22,230 nt of DNA from UMGS1279 sp045577495 (GTDB taxonomy: Bacteria; Bacillota; Clostridia; Oscillospirales; Acutalibacteraceae). The stretch lies in NCBI GenBank assembly GCA_045577495.1, contig JAZNIK010000027.1, forward strand, positions 1 through 22,230. Reading direction: 5' to 3'. The notes below the pieces were generated by a model that saw only the letters and a list, made by a program, of their open reading frames with translations, did not search any database and had not been told where the DNA came from. The stretch's first letter is position 1, and each line of letters starts with the position of its first letter. Of this stretch, positions 14,735-22,137 are shown piece after piece. Position numbers and translations under genes: made by a program.

Positions 14735-15382
14735 TTATATCAAAAGGCTTTTGAGTTCGCTTACATCCTTTGCAATTAGTTTTGCACCGGCATTTTCAAG
14801 CTCTTTTTCATCGCCATATCCATATAAAACGCCGATAGGGGTTATATTGTTTTGAATTGCGCCCTCAATGTCAAACCTACGGTCGCCGACCATAGCAATA
14901 TTATTAAGGTTGGTAGGATTGAGTTCTTTTAAAGCCTTAGCAATTATATCTCTTTTTTCGCCAAGTGTTCCGTCCAGCGTGGCACCGATAATTAAATCAA
15001 AATATTTATATAAATCAAAATGTTTTAATATTTTTTCAGCAAAAATATGTGGCTTTGAGGTTGCCAAAACTATTTTTATTCCTGATTTTTTTAAAGATTC
15101 AAGCAATTCGGGTATGCCGTTATAAACCGAGTTTTCAAAAAGCCCTTTATCCTTAAAATATTCGCGGTAATATTCAACCGCTAGGTCTGCCTTTTGTTTG
15201 GAAAAGTTGCAATACTTCATAAAGGAGTCAACAAGGGGAGGTCCAATAAAAAAGTAAAGCTCTTTTCGGTGGTTAACCGAAATGCCGAATTTATCAAGAG
15301 AATAAATAATAGAGTTTGTAATGCCAACGGCCGGGTCGGTTAGAGTTCCGTCTAAATCAAATAGTATAGTATCAAAACGCAT
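14735..15382 (-). CDS. HAD family hydrolase, phosphoglycolate phosphatase-like
   Basis: A 215-residue haloacid-dehalogenase phosphatase of the Gph/PpaX-like group. Motif I is FDLDGTLTD (nucleophile D9, acid D11), motif II a Thr-Ser in VLATSKP, motif III the Lys of KPHIFAEKIL, and motif IV MVGDRRFDIEGA. The cap lies between motifs I and II. The group includes phosphoglycolate phosphatase (2-phosphoglycolate from DNA repair) and pyrophosphatase PpaX; the substrate cannot be read from sequence. I prefer ATG 15382 because AAAGGA sits 9 nt upstream; two ATG codons at 15388 and 15391 are too close to that site. It is transcribed alone, diverging from the L21 operon. Confidence 0.88.
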   Translation of the reverse strand: MRFDTILFDLDGTLTDPAVGITNSIIYSLDKFGISVNHRKELYFFIGPPLVDSFMKYCNFSKQKADLAVEYYREYFKDKGLFENSVYNGIPELLESLKKSGIKIVLATSKPHIFAEKILKHFDLYKYFDLIIGATLDGTLGEKRDIIAKALKELNPTNLNNIAMVGDRRFDIEGAIQNNITPIGVLYGYGDEKELENAGAKLIAKDVSELKSLLI

Positions 15383-15500
15383 ACACATCATCCTTTATAA
15401 ATTATTCTATCATAAATGAGGTTAAAATTCCATATATTGTTATATTTTTAAAGAACAAATTTTAAGATTTTAAAAAACTTAATAAAAAATAAAAAAATGC

Positions 15501-15529
15501 TTGACTTTTGGCCTTAGTGGTGGTAAACT
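15501..15529 (+). promoter_or_regulatory. Promoter of the rplU operon
   Basis: TTGACT (15501-15506), 17 nt, TAAACT (15524-15529), just upstream of the L21 leader and preceded by a very A/T-rich upstream element. The 15392-15500 stretch between the divergent HAD and rplU genes holds nothing else I can identify. Confidence 0.85.
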
Positions 15530-15534
15530 GTTAA

Positions 15535-15645
15535 AGCCGCGTATTGTAGGCTTATTTAAGTGTGTCCATAGGTTGACAGGGCTTAAACCTGTCACTCAAA
15601 GATACCGCCTATTAGTAGCGAGTCTAGAATTAAGGCAGGTGCCAA
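15535..15645 (+). ncRNA. Ribosomal protein L21 leader
   Basis: The 5' untranslated region between the promoter and rplU is about 115 nt, much more GC-rich than the flanking spacer, and can form stems such as GACAGG with CCTGTC at about 15575-15596. Bacillota rplU operons carry a known cis-regulatory L21 leader at exactly this place, thought to bind excess L21 and repress the operon. Assignment rests on position, length and local pairing; a covariance-model search was not possible. Confidence 0.65.
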
Positions 15646-15648
15646 AAA

Positions 15649-15969
15649 ATGTACGCAATTATTGAAACCGGCGGTAAACAGTACCGTGTGCAAAACGGCG
15701 ATGTTATTTTCATCGAAAAACTGAATGCTGCTGAGGAAGAAACCGTTAGCTTTGACAAGGTTATCGCTATGACTCCCGACAAGGGTGCTATGAAGGTTGG
15801 TAAACCTTATGTCAAGAATGCAGTTGTTACCGGTAAGGTATTGAAGAACGGTAAGGGCAAAAAGCTCACCGTTTTCACCTACAAACCGAAAAAGGGCTGC
15901 GCTCGTAAGCTGGGCCACAGACAGCCCTATACAAAGGTTCAAATCGAGAGCATCGAAATCGTAAAGTAA
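15649..15969 (+). CDS. rplU: 50S ribosomal protein L21
   Basis: Large-subunit ribosomal protein bL21, 106 residues, near the usual 102-105. Diagnostic parts are the start MYAIIETGGKQYRVQNGD and the end with YKPKKGCARKLGHRQPYTKV. It binds 23S rRNA domain II and contacts L20. Codon use leans to C-ending codons, as in strongly expressed genes. It is first in rplU-prp-rpmA, an order conserved across Bacillota, and lies behind a leader RNA. Confidence 0.99.
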   Translation: MYAIIETGGKQYRVQNGDVIFIEKLNAAEEETVSFDKVIAMTPDKGAMKVGKPYVKNAVVTGKVLKNGKGKKLTVFTYKPKKGCARKLGHRQPYTKVQIESIEIVK

Positions 15970-15970
15970 T

Positions 15971-16294
15971 ATGACTGAAATTCAGTTTATATTCACAGAT
16001 GAACTTTTGTCAGGCTTTCATATGAAGGGTCATTCTACCGCATCAGCAGAGGATGAGGCAGGCCGTTTGGTTTGCTCGGCTATTTCATCAGCCGCCTATC
16101 TAACCGCAAACACAGTTATCGAGATAATCGGCGCAGATGCTAATGTTTCGATAAACGAACAAAAGGGCGAGATGCTTTTTAAGGTTAAATCAAACCTTGA
16201 AGATGCAGTTGCCATTCTTTGCGGATTCAAACTTCATATGGAACAACTTTCCGGACAATTTCCGGAACATATCACAATAATTTCGGAGGTGTAA
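15971..16294 (+). CDS. prp: Ribosomal-processing cysteine protease Prp
   Basis: Protease of 107 residues that removes the N-terminal extension of ribosomal protein L27 in Bacillota. The catalytic pair is visible as His21 (MKGHSTAS) and Cys35 (GRLVCSAISSAAYL), with the expected 10-15 residue spacing. It sits between rplU and rpmA, the family's constant location, and its substrate is encoded right after it. The start ATG is 1 nt after the rplU stop and I see no real Shine-Dalgarno, so translation probably depends on ribosomes finishing rplU. That would keep the protease below its substrate. Confidence 0.95.
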   Translation: MTEIQFIFTDELLSGFHMKGHSTASAEDEAGRLVCSAISSAAYLTANTVIEIIGADANVSINEQKGEMLFKVKSNLEDAVAILCGFKLHMEQLSGQFPEHITIISEV

Positions 16295-16297
16295 CAA

Positions 16298-16579
16298 ATG
16301 TTAAAGATTAACATTCAACTTTTTGCTCATAAAAAGGGTGTTGGTTCTACTAAGAACGGCCGTGATAGTGAGTCTAAGCGTCTTGGCGTTAAACGTGCAG
16401 ACGGTCAGTTTGTTTTAGCTGGTAATATTTTGGTTCGCCAGAGAGGTACTCACATTCATCCGGGCGAGAACGTAGGTAAAGGTTCTGATGATACATTATT
16501 TGCGTTGGTAGACGGTAAGGTTAAATTTGAGCGTTTGGGTCGCGACCGTAAAAAGGTTAGCATTCAGGCTGCTGAATAA
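16298..16579 (+). CDS. rpmA: 50S ribosomal protein L27, with cleavable N-terminal extension
   Basis: bL27, 93 residues, whose N-terminal tail reaches the peptidyl-transferase centre. The start MLKINIQLFAHKKGVGST carries the Bacillota-type extension; cleavage is expected after FA, leaving the mature end HKKG. This is the known Prp substrate motif and prp is the preceding gene. The rest (GVKRADGQFVLAGNILVRQRGTHIHPG) is typical L27. GGAGGTG lies within the last codons of prp, 3 nt before which its stop occurs, so the two are coupled. A strong hairpin follows the stop. Confidence 0.99.
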   Translation: MLKINIQLFAHKKGVGSTKNGRDSESKRLGVKRADGQFVLAGNILVRQRGTHIHPGENVGKGSDDTLFALVDGKVKFERLGRDRKKVSIQAAE

Positions 16580-16599
16580 TTAACATCGTACTAATCATT

Positions 16600-16631
16600 C
16601 CCCGGTATTCATAATACCGGGGTTTGTTTTT
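16600..16631 (+). terminator. Terminator or attenuator between rpmA and obgE
   Basis: A perfect 10-bp GC-containing stem (16600-16609 with 16613-16622), 3-nt loop, followed by a T-rich tract that runs straight into the obgE ribosome site. No clear promoter lies between it and obgE, so readthrough probably supplies obgE and mrnC at a lower level than the ribosomal proteins. Confidence 0.85.
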
Positions 16632-16641
16632 GGAGAAAAAT

Positions 16642-17913
16642 ATGTTTGTAGATATTGCTAAAATTCATTTAAAAGCGGGTGACGGCGGTAATGGTGCTGT
16701 TTCCTTTCATAGAGAAAAATATGTAGCTGCAGGTGGTCCCGACGGTGGTGATGGGGGTAGAGGCGGCAATATAGTTTTGCTTGCAGATACCAACCTTTCA
16801 ACCTTGGCTGATTTTAGATATAAGCGTAAATATTCTGCTCCTAATGGTGAAAACGGTGGCAAAGGTCGTTGTAGCGGAAGACGTGGCGAAGACCTTGTTA
16901 TTCGCGTACCAAAGGGAACTCTTGTTAAGGATGCTGAAACAGGCAGAATCATGGCAGATATTTCGGGTGAGGAGCCTGTTATACTGCTCAAAGGCGGTAA
17001 TGGTGGTTGGGGTAATCAGCATTTTGCCACTTCAACAAGGCAGGTGCCAAGGTTTGCAAAAAGCGGCAATCCCGGTCAGTCGGCAGAGGTTGTTTTAGAA
17101 CTAAAACTTTTAGCCGATGTTGGTTTGGTAGGATTTCCTAATGTTGGAAAATCAACCTTGGTTTCGGTTGTTAGTGAGGCAAAACCCAAAATCGCAAACT
17201 ACCATTTTACAACCCTTACTCCCGTGCTTGGCGTTGTTAGAATGGGTGAGGGGAGTTCTTTTGTAATGGCAGATATACCCGGTCTTATTGAGGGGGCGGG
17301 TACAGGTGCAGGTCTCGGTCATGAGTTTTTGCGCCATGTTGATAGGTGCCGTTTACTGCTTCATGTGCTTGATATTTCGGGTAGCGAGGGTAGAGACCCT
17401 ATCGAAGATTTTAAACAGATTAACTCAGAACTTGCTACCTTTAGCGAGGAACTTGCAACCCGACCTATGATAGTGGTTGCTAATAAGTGCGATTTATTAG
17501 ATGAAGAAAAAATCGAGGAATATCGCGAGTATTTTGAAAAAGAGGGTTATGCTTTCTTTCCGATTATGGCGGCTATTGCCGAGGGTACAACCGAACTGAT
17601 TCAGCATACCGCCGCCGAGCTTCATAAACTCCCACCAATAAAGGTTTATGAGCCCGAACCCGAGCCGATCGAGGATTATACCGAGCCTAAAACCCGTGAG
17701 TTTTCACTTCGCGTTGAACAGGGTGTGTATATTATCGAGGCACCGTGGTTGCTTAAAATTTTAGATGATGTTAACCCCGATGATTATGAGTCGCTTCAAT
17801 ATTTTCAACGTGTTTTGCAGTCGTCGGGTATAATAGATGCACTTGTTAAGGCGGGCGTTACCGATGGTGATACCGTAAGTGTTTATGATATTGAGTTTGA
17901 ATATGTTTCCTAA
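16642..17913 (+). CDS. obgE: GTPase ObgE/CgtA
   Basis: Essential ribosome-associated GTPase of 423 residues, involved in 50S assembly and the stress response. The glycine-rich Obg fold spans about residues 1-158 (KAGDGGNGAVSFHREK and following Gly repeats). The G domain has P-loop GFPNVGKST at 164-172, switch DIPGLIEGA and NKCD specificity motif. A C-terminal OCT domain ends the protein. ATG 16642 is chosen over an upstream TTG because MFVDIAKIHLKAGDGG is the normal family start and GGAG is just ahead. The gene follows rplU-prp-rpmA, as in many Bacillota. Confidence 0.98.
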   Translation: MFVDIAKIHLKAGDGGNGAVSFHREKYVAAGGPDGGDGGRGGNIVLLADTNLSTLADFRYKRKYSAPNGENGGKGRCSGRRGEDLVIRVPKGTLVKDAETGRIMADISGEEPVILLKGGNGGWGNQHFATSTRQVPRFAKSGNPGQSAEVVLELKLLADVGLVGFPNVGKSTLVSVVSEAKPKIANYHFTTLTPVLGVVRMGEGSSFVMADIPGLIEGAGTGAGLGHEFLRHVDRCRLLLHVLDISGSEGRDPIEDFKQINSELATFSEELATRPMIVVANKCDLLDEEKIEEYREYFEKEGYAFFPIMAAIAEGTTELIQHTAAELHKLPPIKVYEPEPEPIEDYTEPKTREFSLRVEQGVYIIEAPWLLKILDDVNPDDYESLQYFQRVLQSSGIIDALVKAGVTDGDTVSVYDIEFEYVS

Positions 17914-17924
17914 GGGGATAAAGT

Positions 17925-18302
17925 ATGTCAAATGTTAAAGAATTAAGTGGAGGCGTTTTAGCCTTTGTTGGCGATGCAGTTTATGGTCTTATGGTTCGTC
18001 AGCGCCTTGCACAAATCAATCGGCCTATCGGTGAACTGCATAGACTGTCGGTCGAGTATGTAAATGCAAACGCACAGGCAGAGGCTTTTAAAATTATAGA
18101 ACCCTTGCTTACTGAGGAAGAACTTACTCAGTATAAGCATGGCAGAAACCTGCATACCAACCACGTGCCAAAAAATTCTTCTCAAGCGCAATACCATGCA
18201 GCAACGGGTGTGGAATCTCTTTTTGGATATTTGCATTTATCGGGAAGAAAAGAGCGTTTAGAGGAGCTTTTTAATATAATTTGGCAGGCTCAAAACAAAT
18301 AA
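17925..18302 (+). CDS. mrnC: Mini-ribonuclease III
   Basis: RNase III-like endonuclease of 125 residues without a dsRNA-binding domain. In Bacillota it trims 23S rRNA precursor ends in the assembling 50S subunit. The catalytic acidic motif is LAFVGDAVYGLMVR, and the second family block is HGRNLHTNHVPKN with AATGVESLFGYLHL, whose Glu is the other metal ligand. Length matches the family. It starts 11 nt after obgE with AAGGGG ahead, a fitting partner for a ribosome assembly GTPase. Usually mrnC is beside cysS, so this position is less common. Confidence 0.93.
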   Translation: MSNVKELSGGVLAFVGDAVYGLMVRQRLAQINRPIGELHRLSVEYVNANAQAEAFKIIEPLLTEEELTQYKHGRNLHTNHVPKNSSQAQYHAATGVESLFGYLHLSGRKERLEELFNIIWQAQNK

Positions 18303-18355
18303 AATACTAGTATACTGTTTTAATCATTGGCTACACTAAAAAAGAGGTGTAAATA

Positions 18356-19237
18356 ATGGTTAAAATTTCTTTCAAAAAAGGTGGCTTCAAGTATCAAAAA
18401 CAGCTTATAGATTATGGCTGTTTTGTGCTTGGCTCCGCCTTTTATGCTTTTGGCTTTTGCTTTTTTATAGAGCCGAATAATATTTCGTCGGGCGGCGTTA
18501 CGGGTATAGCCGCTATACTAAATTATATTTTTGGCTTGCCAACCGGCCTTATGCTTTTTGTTCTCAATATTCCTCTTTTAATTTTAGGGTTTAAAAAAAT
18601 TGGCGGAACTTTTATTGTTAAAACCCTTTTTGTTACTTTGGTAACTTCGCTTTTTATAGATAGTTTTGCTTATTTTATGCCTTCTTTTTATGGGGATAGA
18701 CTTCTTGCAGCACTTTTTGGCGGAGTGTTATCAGGCTTAGGCCTTGCCACCGTAATGCTTAGGGGTGCCACAACGGGCGGAGTGGATATTTTAGCGAAGG
18801 TTATAAGACTTAAATACCCATATCTTTCAATGGGTCGGCTCGTTTTAATTCTTGATGGATTGGTTATTTTATTTGCAACTATTTGCTATGGAGATATAGA
18901 AACCGCGCTTTTTACGGTAGTTTCGATTTTTGTGTCCAGCAAGGTTATGGATACAATACTTTATGGCGTAGATAAAGGTCGCCTTATTTTTATAGTAACA
19001 ACAAGGGGCGAGGAAATGACGTTAGCATTGTTTGAAAATATAGGTAGAGGAACCACCGTTGTTTCGGCGCTCGGCGGATATAATAGGCAGCAAAAGGAGA
19101 TGCTTCTTTGCGCTGTGCGTCAGCAAGAGGTAAATAGGGCGGTTAATACAATCAAAAACACCGACCCCGAGGCGTTTACCATTGTTACCCTTACGGGAGG
19201 AATTTTCGGCTTTGGCTTTGAGCATAGTTTGGGTTGA
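18356..19237 (+). CDS. YitT family membrane protein
   Basis: An integral membrane protein of 293 residues with about five or six hydrophobic segments in its first two thirds (the YitT_membrane domain, formerly DUF161) and a soluble C-terminal DUF2179 domain containing GRGTTVVSALGGYNRQQKEML. The family-typical block PNNISSGGVTGIAAIL is near residue 45 and LRGATTGGVDILAKV in the middle. The substrate or activity of YitT proteins is not established. ATG 18356 has GAGGTG close upstream. It is 53 nt after mrnC, with no clear promoter or terminator between. Confidence 0.9.
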   Translation: MVKISFKKGGFKYQKQLIDYGCFVLGSAFYAFGFCFFIEPNNISSGGVTGIAAILNYIFGLPTGLMLFVLNIPLLILGFKKIGGTFIVKTLFVTLVTSLFIDSFAYFMPSFYGDRLLAALFGGVLSGLGLATVMLRGATTGGVDILAKVIRLKYPYLSMGRLVLILDGLVILFATICYGDIETALFTVVSIFVSSKVMDTILYGVDKGRLIFIVTTRGEEMTLALFENIGRGTTVVSALGGYNRQQKEMLLCAVRQQEVNRAVNTIKNTDPEAFTIVTLTGGIFGFGFEHSLG

Positions 19238-19248
19238 CGGTTCTCACT

Positions 19249-19277
19249 AAAAAAGGGCTACCATAAAATGATAGCCC
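19249..19277 (-). terminator. Terminator of the Asn/Gln-rich microprotein gene
   Basis: On the minus strand, a 10-bp stem with one G-U pair (19277-19268 with 19264-19255) and a 3-nt loop is followed by six T (19254-19249). It lies 22 nt after the stop codon. It has no T tract in the plus direction, so it belongs to the minus-strand gene rather than to yitT. Confidence 0.85.
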
Positions 19278-19298
19278 CTAAGATATTCAATATAAAAA

Positions 19299-19439
19299 TT
19301 AGTCGTTGTTTTTGTTTTGGTTATTATTCTTGTTTTCGTTTCTGTTTTGGTTGTTATTGTTTCTGTTTTGATTATTATTTTGATTATTCTTATTCTGATT
19401 ATTGTTTTGGTCGTTGTTTCTGTTGTTGTTTTGGTTCAT
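19299..19439 (-). CDS. Asn/Gln-rich low-complexity microprotein, 46 residues
   Basis: A short gene on the minus strand. After Met1 its product contains only Asn (29), Gln (7), Arg (3), Lys (3), Asp (2) and Glu (1), starting MNQNNNRNNDQNNNQNKNNQ and ending QNKNND. There is no hydrophobic residue and net charge is about +3. Evidence that it is a gene: the near-consensus ribosome site GGTGGTGA at 19445-19452, 5 nt before ATG; a TATAAT on the same strand at 19484-19489; and a matched terminator after the stop. Asn is encoded by both AAC and AAT, and Gln, Lys each by two codons, so the DNA is not a simple repeat and the amino-acid pattern seems kept. Function unknown; prion-like, spore-coat or RNA-binding roles are only guesses. 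Confidence 0.65.
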   Translation of the reverse strand: MNQNNNRNNDQNNNQNKNNQNNNQNRNNNNQNRNENKNNNQNKNND

Positions 19440-19478
19440 TTGTTTCACCACCCTTCATAAATATTATTTCTTGGTGGT

Positions 19479-19490
19479 GTATAATTATAC
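19479..19490. promoter_or_regulatory. Palindromic shared -10 region of divergent genes
   Basis: GTATAATTATAC is a perfect 12-bp palindrome carrying TATAAT on both strands (19480-19485 plus, 19484-19489 minus). On the minus strand TTCAAA stands 16 nt upstream, a moderate -35; on the plus strand no good -35 is seen. It lies between the microprotein gene and the rsmF-like gene, so the two starts may compete for polymerase. Confidence 0.55.
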
Positions 19491-19506
19491 TTTTGGAGTT
19501 GATTTT

Positions 19507-20844
19507 TTGAATTCGGTTTTTAAATCGCAAACTTGTGGACTCTTTGGTTGGTCATCAAATGAGTTTGATAAAATTTTTGATAGCCCACAATATAAGGGTA
19601 TTAGAATTAACACCCTAAAAAGTGATTTTGATACTGTTTCAAAGGGCTTTGATTTTTCCCTTAAAAACTCTACCTTTTATAAAGATTCATATTATATACC
19701 ATCGGATTATAGCGGAATAGGAAATCATCCGCTTCATCACGCGGGAGCCTTTTATGTGCAAGAACCATCGGCGTCCTCGGTGCTTAGTGCAGTTTCGGCA
19801 AAAAGCGGAGAAAGGGTGCTTGATTTATGTGCAGCACCCGGCGGAAAATCAACAGGCATAGCGGCTGCGGTAGGAAAAGATGGTTTTGTTTGGTGTAACG
19901 AGTATGTTAGAAAGCGTGCGGCGGCACTTTTATCCAATATAGAAAGAATGGGTATTACAAACGCTGTTATATCCTCACTTTCGGCAGATTATTTGTGCGG
20001 CGAGCTTTCAGAGTTTTTTGATGCAGTTGTGGTAGATGCACCCTGCTCGGGCGAGGGAATGTGGCGGCATAATCCTGCGGTAGAAAAACAGTGGAGTTTA
20101 GATTATGTTGATGAGTGTGCTACACTTCAAAGGCAAATACTTGCCGCCGCCACTAATGCAGTTGCATCGGGCGGAAGACTTATTTATAGCACCTGCACCT
20201 TTAACTTAAAAGAGAACGAGCAAAATGTTGCTTGGTTTTTAAAGAATTTCCCCGAATTTTCTCTTTGTGATATTGATACCGAATTTGGTACAGGTGGGCT
20301 TAGCGGTAATGCCGAAATAGATAAAAAGGTTCGCAGAATTTCCCCAAAACAAAAGGGCGAGGGGCATTTTGTTGCCTTGTTTAAAAAGAGTGGTAACAAG
20401 GTCAATACATATTGTAATACCGTTAAGGAGAATATTACGCACCAAAACAAAAAAATCGTAGAGGAATTTTTGACACAAAATTTTCAGAATAGTTTAGATG
20501 GTGTTTTGGTTCAAAAAAATGATTTTGTATATCTGTTGCCCAACGGCACACCAGAAGTTAAGGGAGATATTGTAAGGGCAGGATTACTTGTGGGAGAAAT
20601 AAGAAAAAATCGCCTTGAACCCGCGCACACCTTGTTTAACACCCCTGTTTTAAAACCTAAAAGAACTATAGAACTTGAAATAAATGATGAACGCCTTATA
20701 AAGTTTTTAAAGGGCGAGGAGATTTTAGTTAGTGGCGAAAATGGGTATACAGGAGTAACTGTATTGGGAGTTCCGCTCGGTTTTGGTAAATGCTCGGGAG
20801 ATAGACTAACAAATAAATATCCTAAAGGCTTAAGACTGTTATAA
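19507..20844 (+). CDS. RsmB/RsmF-type rRNA cytosine-C5 methyltransferase
   Basis: A SAM-dependent RNA m5C methyltransferase of 445 residues, of the NOP2/NSUN/RsmF group. The SAM-binding motif LDLCAAPGGKS is at 105-115, motif IV DAPCSGEGMW has Cys180, and motif VI STCTF has the catalytic Cys230, followed by LKENEQNVAWFLKNFP. The C-terminal 130 or so residues resemble the RsmF C-terminal/PUA-like region (GYTGVTVLGVPLGFGK). RsmF acts on 16S rRNA C1407 in E. coli; the exact target here is not known. The start is taken as TTG 19507, because GGAG lies 8 nt upstream; the reading frame is open further upstream but runs antisense through the microprotein gene. Confidence 0.92.
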   Translation: MNSVFKSQTCGLFGWSSNEFDKIFDSPQYKGIRINTLKSDFDTVSKGFDFSLKNSTFYKDSYYIPSDYSGIGNHPLHHAGAFYVQEPSASSVLSAVSAKSGERVLDLCAAPGGKSTGIAAAVGKDGFVWCNEYVRKRAAALLSNIERMGITNAVISSLSADYLCGELSEFFDAVVVDAPCSGEGMWRHNPAVEKQWSLDYVDECATLQRQILAAATNAVASGGRLIYSTCTFNLKENEQNVAWFLKNFPEFSLCDIDTEFGTGGLSGNAEIDKKVRRISPKQKGEGHFVALFKKSGNKVNTYCNTVKENITHQNKKIVEEFLTQNFQNSLDGVLVQKNDFVYLLPNGTPEVKGDIVRAGLLVGEIRKNRLEPAHTLFNTPVLKPKRTIELEINDERLIKFLKGEEILVSGENGYTGVTVLGVPLGFGKCSGDRLTNKYPKGLRLL

Positions 20845-20883
20845 AAAATCGGTAATCGCAAAACGCGATTACCGATTTTACTT
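20843..20883. terminator. Bidirectional terminator between the rsmF-like gene and hisS
   Basis: A perfect 15-bp stem (20845-20859 with 20865-20879) around a 5-nt loop, with A and T tracts on either side. It serves both convergent genes. Confidence 0.9.
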
Positions 20884-22122
20884 TTAAAAGATATCCTTAA
20901 TTTCTGTATATCCGGCTTGCTCTAATAGTTCTTTTTGTCGCTTTGCGTTTTTGTTGCGTTTTGCAATAATAACGCGAACACCATCATTTCTAAGTTTAGC
21001 AGCATTTTCAAAAACTGAGGCAACGGTTTCTTTTTCAGCCTTTTTATCAACCAAATAGGCAATGCTTTGCTTGTTGTCAGGCACCTTAAAGCCTTTGTCT
21101 TTAAGAATGGTAATAATTCGCTCAAAGCCGATAGAAAAACCACAAGCAGGCGTTGGATTGGCGCCGAATTTGCCAATCATTTCATCATATCTGCCGCCAC
21201 CCGCAACAGAGGAATTAAGTTCGGGCATTTCAATCTCAAAGATAGTGCCGGTGTAATAACCCATACCGCGAACAAGAGTTGGGTCAAATACCAATGAAAA
21301 ACGATTGCCTAAAGAATTTGTAACGGTAGTGATTAAATTATCAATACCATCTGCAACACTTGGATCTAAAAAGCCCTCAAGACCCTGGCAAAGTTCACTG
21401 CAAAGTTTACCTTCGCGGTTTAAAAACATTGACAAATATCGGTCAACATCAGCCTCATCAAAGCCGTTTGAAATAAGCTCTGCCTTAACACCGTCGGCAC
21501 CAATTTTATCAAGCTTGTCTAACGAAATATATACAGAGCCTAAGCGGTCATCAGGCATATTGCAACTTTGTGCCATTGCCTTTAAAATTCTGCGGTCGTT
21601 AACTCTAACTCTAAAGCCCTCAAAACCGAGTTTTAAAAGTAGGGTAGAGGTTGCAGATATAAGTTCTGTCTCTGCAAGCATTGTTTCATCGCCTAAAATA
21701 TCAATATCGCATTGGGTGAACTGACGAAAACGACCTTTTTGTGGGCGGTCGGCACGAAATACGTTGCCAATCTGCAAGGCTTTAAATGGGGTGAAAAGAT
21801 ATTCTGCGTTAGCGGCATAATATCTTGCAAGTGGTAGAGTTAAGTCATAACGCAAACCGCTATCAACTAAATCCGCATCACTTTTAGCCGATGCTAAATT
21901 GAGTTTATCGCCGCGCTTTAAAATTTTAAAAATAAGTTTTTCATTTTCGCCGCCTTGTTTGCTTTGCAAGTTTTCTATATGCTCAACAAGTGGGGTTTCG
22001 ATTTGGGCAAAACCGAAGTTGCCATAAGTTTCTTTTATAACCGATATAACATACTCTCTAAGACTCATATCGTTTGGAAGCTGGTCGCTCATTCCCTTAA
22101 CGGGGGTTTTAATAAAAGCCAA
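20884..22122 (-). CDS. hisS: Histidine--tRNA ligase
   Basis: Class II aminoacyl-tRNA synthetase, 412 residues, that charges tRNA-His. Motif 1 region is near residues 30-60. Motif 2 contains FRADRPQKGRFRQFTQCD. The His-specific signature is VRGMGYYTGTIFEIE, then GGGRYDEMIGKFG and motif 3 ACGFSIGFERI, and a C-terminal anticodon-binding domain. I place the start at TTG 22122: AAGGAG (22132-22137) is 9 nt upstream, while the in-frame ATG at 22149 lies in the 93-bp terminal repeat and has no ribosome site. No HisZ partner or T-box leader is seen in the 100 nt available upstream. Confidence 0.95.
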   Translation of the reverse strand: MAFIKTPVKGMSDQLPNDMSLREYVISVIKETYGNFGFAQIETPLVEHIENLQSKQGGENEKLIFKILKRGDKLNLASAKSDADLVDSGLRYDLTLPLARYYAANAEYLFTPFKALQIGNVFRADRPQKGRFRQFTQCDIDILGDETMLAETELISATSTLLLKLGFEGFRVRVNDRRILKAMAQSCNMPDDRLGSVYISLDKLDKIGADGVKAELISNGFDEADVDRYLSMFLNREGKLCSELCQGLEGFLDPSVADGIDNLITTVTNSLGNRFSLVFDPTLVRGMGYYTGTIFEIEMPELNSSVAGGGRYDEMIGKFGANPTPACGFSIGFERIITILKDKGFKVPDNKQSIAYLVDKKAEKETVASVFENAAKLRNDGVRVIIAKRNKNAKRQKELLEQAGYTEIKDIF

Positions 22123-22137
22123 AATAATGCTCTCCTT

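Noticed and set aside
19268..19510. Plus-strand ORF rich in Cys, Phe and Tyr across the low-complexity tract
   Set aside because: It is antisense to the Asn/Gln microprotein in another frame, has no ribosome site, and its odd composition follows from the GTT/ATT-rich DNA; start, promoter and terminator signals favour the minus strand.
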